64,000 bases of DNA, from the NCBI RefSeq assembly GCF_004364345.1, contig NZ_SOCA01000001.1, positions 1,116,001-1,180,000 on the forward strand. The letters are read 5' to 3'. The notes beneath the pieces are model-generated. The model saw nothing but the letters and a program-made list of their open reading frames with translations, made no database searches and was not told the origin of the DNA. Origin of the DNA: Prosthecobacter fusiformis. Lineage in GTDB: Bacteria; Verrucomicrobiota; Verrucomicrobiia; Verrucomicrobiales; Verrucomicrobiaceae. Below are positions 26,292 through 34,819 of this stretch, one piece after another. The stretch's first letter is position 1, and every line of letters begins with the position of its first letter. The position numbers and the translations under genes were made by a program.

Positions 26292-27551
26292 CTAGCGGTC
26301 ACATTCGCCCATCACAAAGTCCAGGCTGCCCAGCACGGAAGGAATGTCGCTGAGCATGTGGCCCGGCATGATTTTGGAAAGAATGCTCAAATTGATGAAC
26401 GAGGGGCTGCGGATCTTCAGACGGTAAGGAACACCGCCGCCCTTGCTGTGGATATAAAAACCCAGCTCACCCTTCGGGTTTTCCGCGCCAAAATAAACCT
26501 CACCCGCCGGCGCATCAATGCCCTGAGTGGCAATGATGAAATGGTGGATCAGCTCCTCCATCTTCATCAGCACGCGATCCTTGTTCGGCAAAAGCCCCTT
26601 GGCATCCGCCACGTTGATGGGGCCACCAGGAAGATCGGCAAGCACTTGGCGCAGGATGCGCACACTCTGCCGCATCTCTTCCATGCGCACCAGATAGCGG
26701 TCAAAGCAGTCGCCTTTCGTCCCGATCGGGATGTCAAAATCGTACTTCTCGTAATCCAGGTAAGGATTCGTTTTCCGCAGATCATGCTCCACGCCGGAGC
26801 CGCGAAGATTCGGGCCGGAGATGCCGTAAGCGATGGCATCCGCCTTCGTGATCACACCAATATCCTGGGTACGCGCAATGAAAATGGCGTTGCGTGTCAG
26901 CAGCTTGTCCACTTCATCAATCACCGGCTCCAGTTCTGTGAGGAACTTCAGCACCGCATCCGTAAAACCAGGCGGCAGATCCCGCACCTGACCACCCACA
27001 CGGGTATAGCTGGTGGTAAATCGAGCACCCGTAAGCTGCTCACAGAGGTTATAGATCTTCTCGCGCTCTGTGAAGGTATAGAGGAAGACGGTCATCGCCC
27101 CCACATCCATGGCGAAGACGCCCACGCCCAGCAGGTGGGCCGAAATACGAGCCAGCTCACAGCAGATCACCCGGATAGCACGGCCACGCTCCGGCACTTC
27201 CCAGCCCATCAGCTTTTCCACCGCCAGGGAATACGCCACGTTATTGGCCAGAGGAGCCAGGTAATCCAGACGGTCCGTATAGGGCACGAACTGGTTGTAG
27301 TGCATGTTCTCGGCGATCTTCTCATCGCCCCGGTGCAGGTAACCCACATCCGGCTCCGCCTTGGTGATCGTCTCACCGTCCAGTTCCAAGATCATCCGCA
27401 GCACGCCATGCGTCGCCGGATGGGAAGGTCCCATGTTCAGGACCAGCTTCTCACCCACGAGATCACTGGTCGTCTCTTCGAGGTTCTCCAGGTGCATCGC
27501 AGCCTTGGCGGCGGTGTCCGGGGTCTCGTATTCACGGGTAACGGCAGGCAT
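26292..27551 (-). CDS. nuoD: NADH-quinone oxidoreductase subunit D
   Basis: The 419-residue protein is full length. It shows the hallmark NMGPSHPATHGVLRMILELDGE, GYLHRGDEKIAEN and the C-terminal LGSLDFVMGECDR. NuoD forms part of the quinone-binding pocket at the junction of the membrane and peripheral arms of complex I. Its stop lies 48 bases before nuoE, and the two are surely co-transcribed. No nuoC is found upstream; the preceding gene is the separately terminated rpsU. Confidence 0.95.
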   Translation of the reverse strand: MPAVTREYETPDTAAKAAMHLENLEETTSDLVGEKLVLNMGPSHPATHGVLRMILELDGETITKAEPDVGYLHRGDEKIAENMHYNQFVPYTDRLDYLAPLANNVAYSLAVEKLMGWEVPERGRAIRVICCELARISAHLLGVGVFAMDVGAMTVFLYTFTEREKIYNLCEQLTGARFTTSYTRVGGQVRDLPPGFTDAVLKFLTELEPVIDEVDKLLTRNAIFIARTQDIGVITKADAIAYGISGPNLRGSGVEHDLRKTNPYLDYEKYDFDIPIGTKGDCFDRYLVRMEEMRQSVRILRQVLADLPGGPINVADAKGLLPNKDRVLMKMEELIHHFIIATQGIDAPAGEVYFGAENPKGELGFYIHSKGGGVPYRLKIRSPSFINLSILSKIMPGHMLSDIPSVLGSLDFVMGECDR

Positions 27552-27752
27552 AATGGGGTGAAGATGACTATTCTACGCCCCCCAAACAGCGGCAAGGCGA
27601 ATTTGTGAAAAATTTCACAAGCTCCTCCAACCCTGCCTTCCAAATGCCTTTTCGCAAAGGGAAAGGTCAGAAGACTCCCAAGAAATTCAGGTGCAAAAAG
27701 TTTAACGCCAAACCCATTGTCCAGAGCTCCGGATCGTGGCTCCCCCTGGACG

Positions 27753-27785
27753 CAAAAAGGCTGCCTGATGAACAGACAGCCTTTG
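27753..27785 (-). terminator. Rho-independent terminator of rpsU
   Basis: On the minus strand the sequence forms AAAGGCTGTCTG, a TTCA loop and CAGGCAGCCTTTTT, a stem of eight or more pairs followed by a T run. It lies 35 bases after the rpsU stop codon and fits a classic intrinsic terminator. Confidence 0.85.
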
Positions 27786-27819
27786 AGAGGTTGGAAATCC
27801 AGACAACGAGCCAGGAAAT

Positions 27820-28050
27820 TTAAGCAGTCGGCGCAGGAGCACCTTCAGCCGTCTTTGGCAGAGTGAAGCGGAAGCGGATCTTACCACGCTTTGCGGCTGC
27901 ACGAGCCTTGCGCTTGGTGCGCTCTTTCGGATTCTCATGAGCGCGCAGGCGGCGCATTTCTTCGAGGATGCCTTCCATCTCGAGCTTGGTTTTAAGACGC
28001 TTGAGAGCGCGGTCAACAGGCTCACCTTTGCGGATTTGGACTTCGGGCAT
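27820..28050 (-). CDS. rpsU: 30S ribosomal protein S21
   Basis: The 76-residue basic protein starts MPEVQIRKGEPVDRALKRLK and has RRLRAHENPKERTKRKARAA, the characteristic S21 (bS21) sequence. It binds the small ribosomal subunit near the anti-Shine-Dalgarno region of 16S rRNA. The last 15 residues are an Ala/Pro-rich extension. The gene is monocistronic, with a terminator at 27753-27785. The next gene on the left is nuoD and on the right a decayed recombinase. Confidence 0.95.
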   Translation of the reverse strand: MPEVQIRKGEPVDRALKRLKTKLEMEGILEEMRRLRAHENPKERTKRKARAAAKRGKIRFRFTLPKTAEGAPAPTA

Positions 28051-28321
28051 ACGTGTTCAGAGAAATGGTTTTGAAAAGGGGTGACGAGTCTATGGGCTGA
28101 CAGCCATTCGTCAAACGGAAAGATGCATTGCTGAACGCTTTTACACCTCCACCAGGTTAGATTCAAGAGGACGACTGTAGCAAATTTGAAGGCTGACGGC
28201 CCCAGAACCCATCTGCATCCCCCAATTGGGTCTCCTTTAATCAGCCAATCAGCCTCGACATGGTTTTACCAACACACCTGGAGAGGAACAGGCTATCTCA
28301 CAATGCTTGATAGCAGGCCAG

Positions 28322-28776
28322 CTAAAGCATTCCGACATAACGGTTTAGCTGCTGTTTCTGAAGCGATTCCCCCGGATGGCCAGCCATTCTTCTAGATGAG
28401 CAGGGCAAACATTGCGGACCTGAAATTTGCTGCCATACAGCCACCAGCCCAGAAATTCGTCTCTGACACCTTCGATGATGTCGATGGGCCTGGCTGACTT
28501 CCCCGCATCCACCGCCAGCAGGCGTTTGAAGAGGTCTTCGAGCGTGGTCTTTTCCACCGAAGTGTCAACCCGCCCAAGTTCGTCGATCCAGGCCTTGAGC
28601 CGCCGTTCTGCAATCTTGCGATCCGTGGTTTTGAGGGAGCGCTCCTTGCGTTTGCCCTCGACCTTCTTGATGCCCAGATACATGCCCGAGCGCGTGTTCC
28701 GATACAGTCCGGCGATGCCAGGGACTTTGATGAAATCGGGCGCGGGTGCAGATGATGAACTGGAGGCGGGAGGCAT
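28322..28776 (-). pseudogene. Decayed tyrosine recombinase (integrase), N-terminal part
   Basis: The open frame 28345-28776 codes 143 residues. They look like the arm-binding and core-binding start of a phage-type integrase: GLYRNTRSGMYLGIKKVEGK, KTTDRKIAERRLKAWIDEL, TTLEDLFKRLLAVDAGKSA and VCPAHLEEWLAIRGNRF. The frame ends at RNSS. One base later, the next frame continues with LNRYVGML, as expected after NSS in this family, and then meets TAG at 28322. A one-base deletion therefore broke the gene, and the catalytic domain with the Arg-His-Arg-Tyr residues is gone. It marks the left side of the accessory island. Confidence 0.75.
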
Positions 28777-29037
28777 GTGACTCCCCTAGAAGTTGACAAA
28801 AGGGCCTCCAGGACGGCGGAAAATGACAGTTTTGTCAGCAGATGGCATAGCGTCAGCCTTTGAGTGCCAATCACCACGCAAGAGCCAGTCTTCAAAGCAA
28901 AAACCATGAAGTGCGTTGAACGAGTTTTTACCTTCCAGCCCACCATCTTCACCTGCGGGATGTAGCCATCCGGTATTTGTAGGAAATAAGGAAGATGAAG
29001 TTCATGGCTGGTTTGTCTGAACTCTTTTCCTACTGCA

Positions 29038-30534
29038 TCAAACCAAGCCTACGGCACGCATCTCATTCACCAGCTCAACTGCTGATGCTGCCGTAGCAAC
29101 AAGGAAGGCGGATGTCATATCCACGCCGTTCTGGTGGTTTTTGAAATCACCTGCCTCTTGGATGTGGGCGATCAATATGAAGTGCTTCCGGTTCGCCTTC
29201 TTCGGACTACTCTCCCATTTTCGGTCATCGGTCATGGCATCGAGTAACTCGACCAAGCCACTCCGATTCTCGGGCCAGCGGCGTTCGACCTTCAGCCATG
29301 GCGGCCCGCTTCTCAGAGCTGGGACCATGTGACTGGGCGATTCCACATCCCAAATGACATTCAGAGCCTCCTCTGCAATGTCACGGAATGCTCGTGATGC
29401 TTTGTCTGGTCGTTCCAGGGACTCGATGGCGTCGCGCACGTTCGAGACCAGTTCACATTCTTCGTCCATTTTGGGGCCAAGGCGCATGGCGAGCACCTGT
29501 TTCATCGAGTTCAAATATGATGCTTCGGTGCCGAACCATTCCTTAAGCAAAACGGTTCCCTTGGCTGCTCCGGCTCCAAAATCCTGCATGAGGCGACATG
29601 TGGGCTTCAGGTTGCCTCCAGCACTCGTGAGAAGGCCAAGACACTTCAGCTTCCGTGCACCATTGCTTGGAGTCGTTACATTGCCCGTGCGTCCAGCCGT
29701 GATGAAGACATCTCGCTCATCGGGATCAAGGTCCTGCCAGATGAGTTCCAGTTCCTCGGCACGTTCTTGGACGATGGCTTGGGCGGCAGCGTTGATGAGT
29801 TCCACTTCCAGAGGCACTGTATCAGCCAACTTTGAAGCCTCCTCGCACAATGCGATCACGAGGGAAGGATTTCCACCGGATGCACTGAGGAGGGCTGGCG
29901 CAACACCACTAGACCCCACGCCTCCTATTTGGAGTATCGCCATGATGTCCTCCACAGTCATTGGTTGGATGTCGATAGGGTTTTTGAAACGATCCGACAT
30001 CAGGGAGTCACGCTTCTCACGGGTGTTGCAGAGTTCCCGAATCCGTTTCCGTGAAATGCAAAGGAATGTCACCGGCGCTCGTTCCACAAAGTTGCAGAGG
30101 AATGACCAAGCGGTCTGGAGTGACACAAAAGCATCATCAATGCCGTCGAGGATGAACAGCACTTTGTGCCCTGCGCTTTCCCAGTCATCCACCGTAGTGT
30201 TGAGCTTCTCCTCGACAGGTGATTCCAAATTAGGGTCCAACCATTCAGTGCTTGCCTCCGGCGGCAGTTGCTGGCGAATGTCCTGAATCAGAGCCTCATA
30301 AAACGTTTCGTCGCCATCAATGCCACGGCCTTTGAGTTCGCAGAACACGATGGCGTTGAACATCTGCTTCGTGACACTATGTGCCGCCAGCGCCCGCACC
30401 ACACAGCTCTTTCCAGTGCCGCGAGGCCCCGTGAGACTGATGTTCCGACGGGCCAATTCGCGTTGAAGCTGGGTGATAAGAGCGGTCCTACCGAGGGCGG
30501 GCTGGGCTTTATAGCGATAGTCAGAGAAGGTCAT
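29038..30534 (-). CDS. AAA/STAND-type ATPase, partner of the 1380-residue protein
   Basis: From ATG 30534 the protein has 498 residues starting MTFSDYRYKAQPALGR. Walker A is SLTGPRGTGKSCVVRAL (about residues 32-48) and Walker B is VLFILDGIDDA (about 122-132), followed by a sensor-like LCISRKRI. Helices with PALLSASGGNPSLVIALCEEA form the lid typical of ORC/STAND ATPases. A winged-helix-like segment comes next, then a C-terminal region of about 140 residues (HFILIAHIQEAGDFKNHQNG) I do not recognise. The start overlaps the upstream gene by 14 bases, or by 35 if ATG 30555 is used, so the two are made together. No nuclease motif is visible. Confidence 0.75.
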   Translation of the reverse strand: MTFSDYRYKAQPALGRTALITQLQRELARRNISLTGPRGTGKSCVVRALAAHSVTKQMFNAIVFCELKGRGIDGDETFYEALIQDIRQQLPPEASTEWLDPNLESPVEEKLNTTVDDWESAGHKVLFILDGIDDAFVSLQTAWSFLCNFVERAPVTFLCISRKRIRELCNTREKRDSLMSDRFKNPIDIQPMTVEDIMAILQIGGVGSSGVAPALLSASGGNPSLVIALCEEASKLADTVPLEVELINAAAQAIVQERAEELELIWQDLDPDERDVFITAGRTGNVTTPSNGARKLKCLGLLTSAGGNLKPTCRLMQDFGAGAAKGTVLLKEWFGTEASYLNSMKQVLAMRLGPKMDEECELVSNVRDAIESLERPDKASRAFRDIAEEALNVIWDVESPSHMVPALRSGPPWLKVERRWPENRSGLVELLDAMTDDRKWESSPKKANRKHFILIAHIQEAGDFKNHQNGVDMTSAFLVATAASAVELVNEMRAVGLV

Positions 30535-33500
30535 GGTTGTCGGGAGATGATTCATCGCTCTCGGCGACTTCGGCGCAGACGGCGGCGAAATCCTGGTGAC
30601 GACGCAACCAGAGGGCGAACAAAGGAACTTCAAAAGCGAGGTCTTCGACCTGATCGTTGATGGTGGAACTCAAGACATCTTGGTCTTTGAGCGCGTCGAG
30701 GTCGGCTTTGAGCTGTTGGAGGCTCTCGAAGCGGAGTCCGCTTTCCTCCGCCTGTTCTCGGAGCAGCACAGGGCGCACGGCCTGCTCATCGCGGGCCATT
30801 TGCTCCAAGACGAGCACCAGGGCCTGCCTTCGCGAGTTGCCGATATCATCCCAGAGACGGGCAAAGGTTTCAGAGTCCTCGATTTGTTCCTGGGCCGCCT
30901 CACGCACCATTTCCAGAGAAATCAGCACGGCGTGGCGATCCGTACTCATGTCAAACAACCGTCCGCAAAGAGTTTGGATCAGCAAGGGCTGACGTCCTGT
31001 AAGGCGAACGATCTCTGTCACTGCCTCGGGCGAATAGGCAAGATGCCCATGCACGGGTTGAGTGACAAGTTCAGCAGCCTCTGCTGGTTCCAGACCACGC
31101 AGTTGTAGGCTTTGGCCCAGGTTGAAGAGCACGTTCCAATACTGCTGACGCAGCCGCCTGATCTTCAGCGAGCCCGTCAGGATGGCAGCGAGCTGTGGGT
31201 GGTCCTGCAACAGGTTGCGAAAGTTTTCAGGCACCTGGCTGCCCGTCACACCTGAATCGATGCCTGACTGGATGAGGTCAAACTCATCAAACATGAAAAG
31301 CAGCCGCTTCTCACCCAAGACAGACAGTGCGGCTTCCAGAATATGGAGGAAACGTTCAAAGGGTGCGCCCTCGTTGAAGAATGTCTCCAGGTCCCTGAGC
31401 AGCAGGCGCTTAGTCTCTGTGGGCAGTCCGGCACTCACGTGGCCCAAACCGGCTATGGGAACGGCTAGTCCAGAATCGCTCGCGGCTTCCAGCACTTTCT
31501 TGGCGATGCCTTGAAAAATGCGCCGATCGGGGATGCCGGACGACTTGCTCTTGGTTCCGCCTGAGGCTCCAGGGAAGCGCTGAAAATTGATGTCCACGGG
31601 CAGCCATTTGGCGAGGTCCAGCCGGTGGGTGCGGTAGTATAGCAGCAGCGAGCTTTTTCCGATTCGGCGGTTTCCTTCGACGATCAGCACGGTCGTGCGA
31701 TTGCCGCGTGAGAAGGCTTGGTCCATACGATGAAGCGCTTCTTTTCGGCCATAAAACATCTCATCCTTGCCACCCACCGGGCTGCCACCGTCCACATAGG
31801 GGTTCTGTTGCACGGCGGTGGAGGCCGTGCGCAGCGACACAACGTTCACTTGTTCCTCGATGACTCCATTGAATTCGCGACCATCCAAGGTGCGTGCCTT
31901 CCATTGCACCCGAATGGGCAGCGGCCCTGCATTCGTCGCATGAACAATCACGGGCAGTTTGAGGCCGTCTGCACAGGCAAGCATCTTGGCATGATTTCGG
32001 CCTTCGTTGACGGACACCATTACATCTTGAAGGGACAACGGTGACAGGTTTCCAAGTTCAACTGTGACTACCGTTTGTGTGGCTACGGTCACTTCCTGAG
32101 GTTCCAGTGTGACATGCAGTTTTACGGGCTGGCATTGCCGCCCAATCTCTGTAGCTGCCAGTTCGCCCATGCGTCGGAGCAGCGTTTTGCCTCGGTGAGT
32201 GATGCCGTCCTTTTGCAGTTCATCAGCGTTCGGAGCGGTGCTGTCTTCCAGCATTTGGGTGATCCTTTCCACAGCGCTGGCGAGTGCTTTTTCGCTCTCC
32301 AGAAACGCGTGCTGCCAGAATAGCAGCAGAGTAAGCCGGTCATAGCCTGGATTTGTTCGAAGCGCTTCGAGCAGTCGATGCACAAGCGCATCCACCTCGA
32401 TCCACCAATCGTGCAGCCCACCCTTGGGAATGGCCTCATTGAAGCTGTCTTTCCATGTTTGCAGTGACCAGCTGAGTCTTCCCAGCCATGCTTCCACTGC
32501 CTTCGCGGACTCAGGCGCAAACGTCGCTCGCATCGCCTCGCATTCGCTGAAAAAGGCCAGTGTTGGGTCCTGGCGCAGACGGTCGTCAAAGACGCTGATG
32601 GCTGTCTCAAGTGGATGACCTTGAAGGAGGTGCTCGCCGATTGCATCCAGGATCTCGTCCGGGCCGTCAATCATGGGCATTGACTTCAAATCACGCAGTA
32701 CTAGGTGCTGGATCACTGAGCCGGTGGCCAGCCCCTGCAGCCAAGCCATGCCCGCTTTGGATCTCAGGATGCCCACGATGTGGCGAATGGTTTTCTCCTC
32801 CATGCCCAATTTGGGACGGATGATGATGATCGAATGCGAGGCCACACAGCGGCGCTCTTCTTCAGCAAAGACACTGACCTTGTCCACCGTGCCGGTGCCG
32901 GAGAGCAGGATGTCCCACGGGCGCAGAAGCTGCCGCTCCCGCACCTCACTGGAGGCTTGCGGGGTGAGCAGCAGGGTTGGCGGCTGGCAGAGCGGCAGGG
33001 CGGCATCAGAGTCTACCTTCCGCGTCAAGTCACTCACACGGATGAGGCCCACGAGTTCATTTGGCTCACGTTCTCGCAGCTCAGCTGCACGGAGGGTCCG
33101 TTCCCTGGTGTAGGCAATGCCTTTGGAGCAATCCGCCACCTCTTCCAGGGTGGTGAGACGGAGTTGGGGCTTGGCGGCCACCAGGAGATGCAGCGAGCGC
33201 TTCAGATCCCCTTGCAGGTCTCTGGGCCAGGTGAACTCCACGTCATGTTCTTCCCAGGAGTCGCGAGGCACGATGCCTGTGCGCAGTTCGGAGAGGCGAC
33301 CGATTTTCGGAGGTGGCGAACTCAGGTTTGCCAGCCCTCGGGCCAGGGCCAACATCTCAGCACGTTCCTCGGCATATGCTGGATTGACCTTCTTAGAGTC
33401 TTCCCGCAGAGCGGTGAGATCGGCATCATTGACCGCGCCCATGGCCGTCCGCAGCAGGAGGCTTAGTAGGTTTAGTTGTGGCTGCGTGGGGGCGAAATCA

Positions 33501-34663
33501 GCGTCCTCCAGGCAGCGTTTCACAAGCGGCTCACCCACAAACAAGCAAGCGTTGGCCGTGTGGCCTCGACTCAGCAGCAGCAGTAAGCTGGTCACACGGG
33601 TCGCAGTGCCAGTAGCAGTATCAGATGGCAGCTCCGCCACGGCATGAAGTTGCTGGTGATCCACCAGCCAGCGTCGCAGAGATTGGTCGGAACCGTTGCG
33701 GGCCAGGGAGCGTGGCATCCAGGCAATGAGTCGGCCCGTGGGTAAAAGCCCTGCGAGCGCCCGTTGGAGCACGACGCTCTCCACCCGGCGAGAAGGTACT
33801 GGCACATCCGTCTGATCCTCGGGCATCACGGCACCCCAGGGCGGTGCGGCGATCACCCAGTCATAGACCGGCTCGGGGTTCAGCAGATTCGGGGCCTCCA
33901 GAACCACGTCAGGCTGCTCCACCTCATGGGCCAACAGGAGGGCAAGTGCTTGTTCGGCAAAACTGGCGCTGCCGGTGCTCACGGTCACTCCATGCCGGGC
34001 CATATTCGTGAGTTGATTAGCAGGCGTGTAGCGGGCTAGTCGTGCCAGGCGATCCAGTAGCTCATTCAGCAAATGGATATTCTCCCCGCCAGCCAACAGC
34101 ACGCGGTGATGCGGCTGGATGGCGGCGAGATCACGCAGCAGCAATTGCATGGGATAGCTGGCTAGGCTGAGCCCGTCGGAGCGATGCTCGCCGATGCCCC
34201 AGAGCAGGAGCCGGAAGTGCTCTTGAAACCACCCGGCAAAGGTTTGTTTCTGACTTGGTTTGAAGCACTGGATGACACGAGCCGCCAACGCCGTAGCTGA
34301 CTCCAGCTGCACAGGCCAATGGCTGCGGAGGCTCATGCGCTGGCGAAGTGCCTGGGTGCGGGTGGGCCAATGGTGAACGCTAGCCTTGTAGCTATGCCAC
34401 CAGGCATTCAACCCGGCGTATTGCTTCTCCTCCCAAGCCTGTGCCCAGGGCGGCACCGGCAGTTCTTCCCATGCCCTGCCCTCAAACTCCAGGCCCGCGA
34501 TCTCCGAGGCATCCCGCTCCTCCAGCATGGTCAGCGAACCCAGGAGGGAAAACGCATGGACAAACTCCGCTGGACTCACGCCCTGCTGGCGCAGCACGCG
34601 CGTCCACTCGTCCGGGTCATCGGGCAGGCGCAGGGAAATAGAAGATAACGGAGGAACAGGCAT
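30521..34663 (-). CDS. Fusion of methyltransferase-like, HsdS-like TRD and AAA ATPase domains
   Basis: A 1380-residue cytoplasmic protein. Residues about 100-470 follow the N6-adenine methylase (HsdM) pattern, but the S-adenosylmethionine motif is lost (VLLAGGENIHLL near 183-197). The catalytic NPP[YF] is replaced by APPWG near 273-277, so it is probably inactive. Residues about 497-663 look like an HsdS target-recognition domain, from LRLTTLEEVADCSKGIAYTR through RPWDILLSGTGTVDKVSVF to VIQHLVLRDLKSMPMI. A helical stretch and a CARDB/Ig-like beta-sandwich (about 849-942) follow. Then comes an ATPase with a GRKEALHRMD entry, Walker A EGNRRIGKSSLLL (about 996-1008) and Walker B LLFMFDEFDLI (about 1122-1132), and a lid with LTGRQPLLIQTLCGRLFD. 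I recognise no named family for the whole. Confidence 0.8.
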   Translation of the reverse strand: MPVPPLSSISLRLPDDPDEWTRVLRQQGVSPAEFVHAFSLLGSLTMLEERDASEIAGLEFEGRAWEELPVPPWAQAWEEKQYAGLNAWWHSYKASVHHWPTRTQALRQRMSLRSHWPVQLESATALAARVIQCFKPSQKQTFAGWFQEHFRLLLWGIGEHRSDGLSLASYPMQLLLRDLAAIQPHHRVLLAGGENIHLLNELLDRLARLARYTPANQLTNMARHGVTVSTGSASFAEQALALLLAHEVEQPDVVLEAPNLLNPEPVYDWVIAAPPWGAVMPEDQTDVPVPSRRVESVVLQRALAGLLPTGRLIAWMPRSLARNGSDQSLRRWLVDHQQLHAVAELPSDTATGTATRVTSLLLLLSRGHTANACLFVGEPLVKRCLEDADFAPTQPQLNLLSLLLRTAMGAVNDADLTALREDSKKVNPAYAEERAEMLALARGLANLSSPPPKIGRLSELRTGIVPRDSWEEHDVEFTWPRDLQGDLKRSLHLLVAAKPQLRLTTLEEVADCSKGIAYTRERTLRAAELREREPNELVGLIRVSDLTRKVDSDAALPLCQPPTLLLTPQASSEVRERQLLRPWDILLSGTGTVDKVSVFAEEERRCVASHSIIIIRPKLGMEEKTIRHIVGILRSKAGMAWLQGLATGSVIQHLVLRDLKSMPMIDGPDEILDAIGEHLLQGHPLETAISVFDDRLRQDPTLAFFSECEAMRATFAPESAKAVEAWLGRLSWSLQTWKDSFNEAIPKGGLHDWWIEVDALVHRLLEALRTNPGYDRLTLLLFWQHAFLESEKALASAVERITQMLEDSTAPNADELQKDGITHRGKTLLRRMGELAATEIGRQCQPVKLHVTLEPQEVTVATQTVVTVELGNLSPLSLQDVMVSVNEGRNHAKMLACADGLKLPVIVHATNAGPLPIRVQWKARTLDGREFNGVIEEQVNVVSLRTASTAVQQNPYVDGGSPVGGKDEMFYGRKEALHRMDQAFSRGNRTTVLIVEGNRRIGKSSLLLYYRTHRLDLAKWLPVDINFQRFPGASGGTKSKSSGIPDRRIFQGIAKKVLEAASDSGLAVPIAGLGHVSAGLPTETKRLLLRDLETFFNEGAPFERFLHILEAALSVLGEKRLLFMFDEFDLIQSGIDSGVTGSQVPENFRNLLQDHPQLAAILTGSLKIRRLRQQYWNVLFNLGQSLQLRGLEPAEAAELVTQPVHGHLAYSPEAVTEIVRLTGRQPLLIQTLCGRLFDMSTDRHAVLISLEMVREAAQEQIEDSETFARLWDDIGNSRRQALVLVLEQMARDEQAVRPVLLREQAEESGLRFESLQQLKADLDALKDQDVLSSTINDQVEDLAFEVPLFALWLRRHQDFAAVCAEVAESDESSPDNHDLL

Positions 34664-34799
34664 GAAGGGCTAAAGACGAACAACGAAGGCTTCGCGGAGG
34701 ACAGCGTGGATGCTAGCACAGTGGTAAAACTGGCCGGAAGTGAATACTGCCAACCTTGCACCGCTTTAGTGTTGCGCGCCAGTGGCTCGATGTCATGGT

Positions 34800-34819
34800 C
34801 CATAACTTTTCAGTTATGG
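34800..34819. promoter_or_regulatory. Inverted repeat over the LysR start codon, possible operator
   Basis: CCATAAC at 34800-34806 and GTTATGG at 34813-34819 are perfect 7-base inverted arms with a six-base spacer. The ATG of the LysR-type gene lies in the right arm. ATAAC-N6-GTTAT resembles the dyads bound by LysR-type regulators, so autoregulation, with effects on the divergent large gene 150 bases away, is possible. A translational hairpin is an alternative. Confidence 0.45.

Noticed and set aside
26130-27608. 492-codon open frame on the plus strand
   Set aside because: It is antisense to nuoD and nuoE, which are unambiguous, and its composition reflects their codon bias.
28051-28321. A tRNA gene as integration target beside the integrase remnant
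   Set aside because: No cloverleaf, TTCRA loop or CCA end could be found in this stretch.
30521-34663. A classical type I restriction-modification system
   Set aside because: Although HsdM- and HsdS-like parts are present, the methylase motifs are degenerate and there is no HsdR helicase-nuclease, so the label would mislead.
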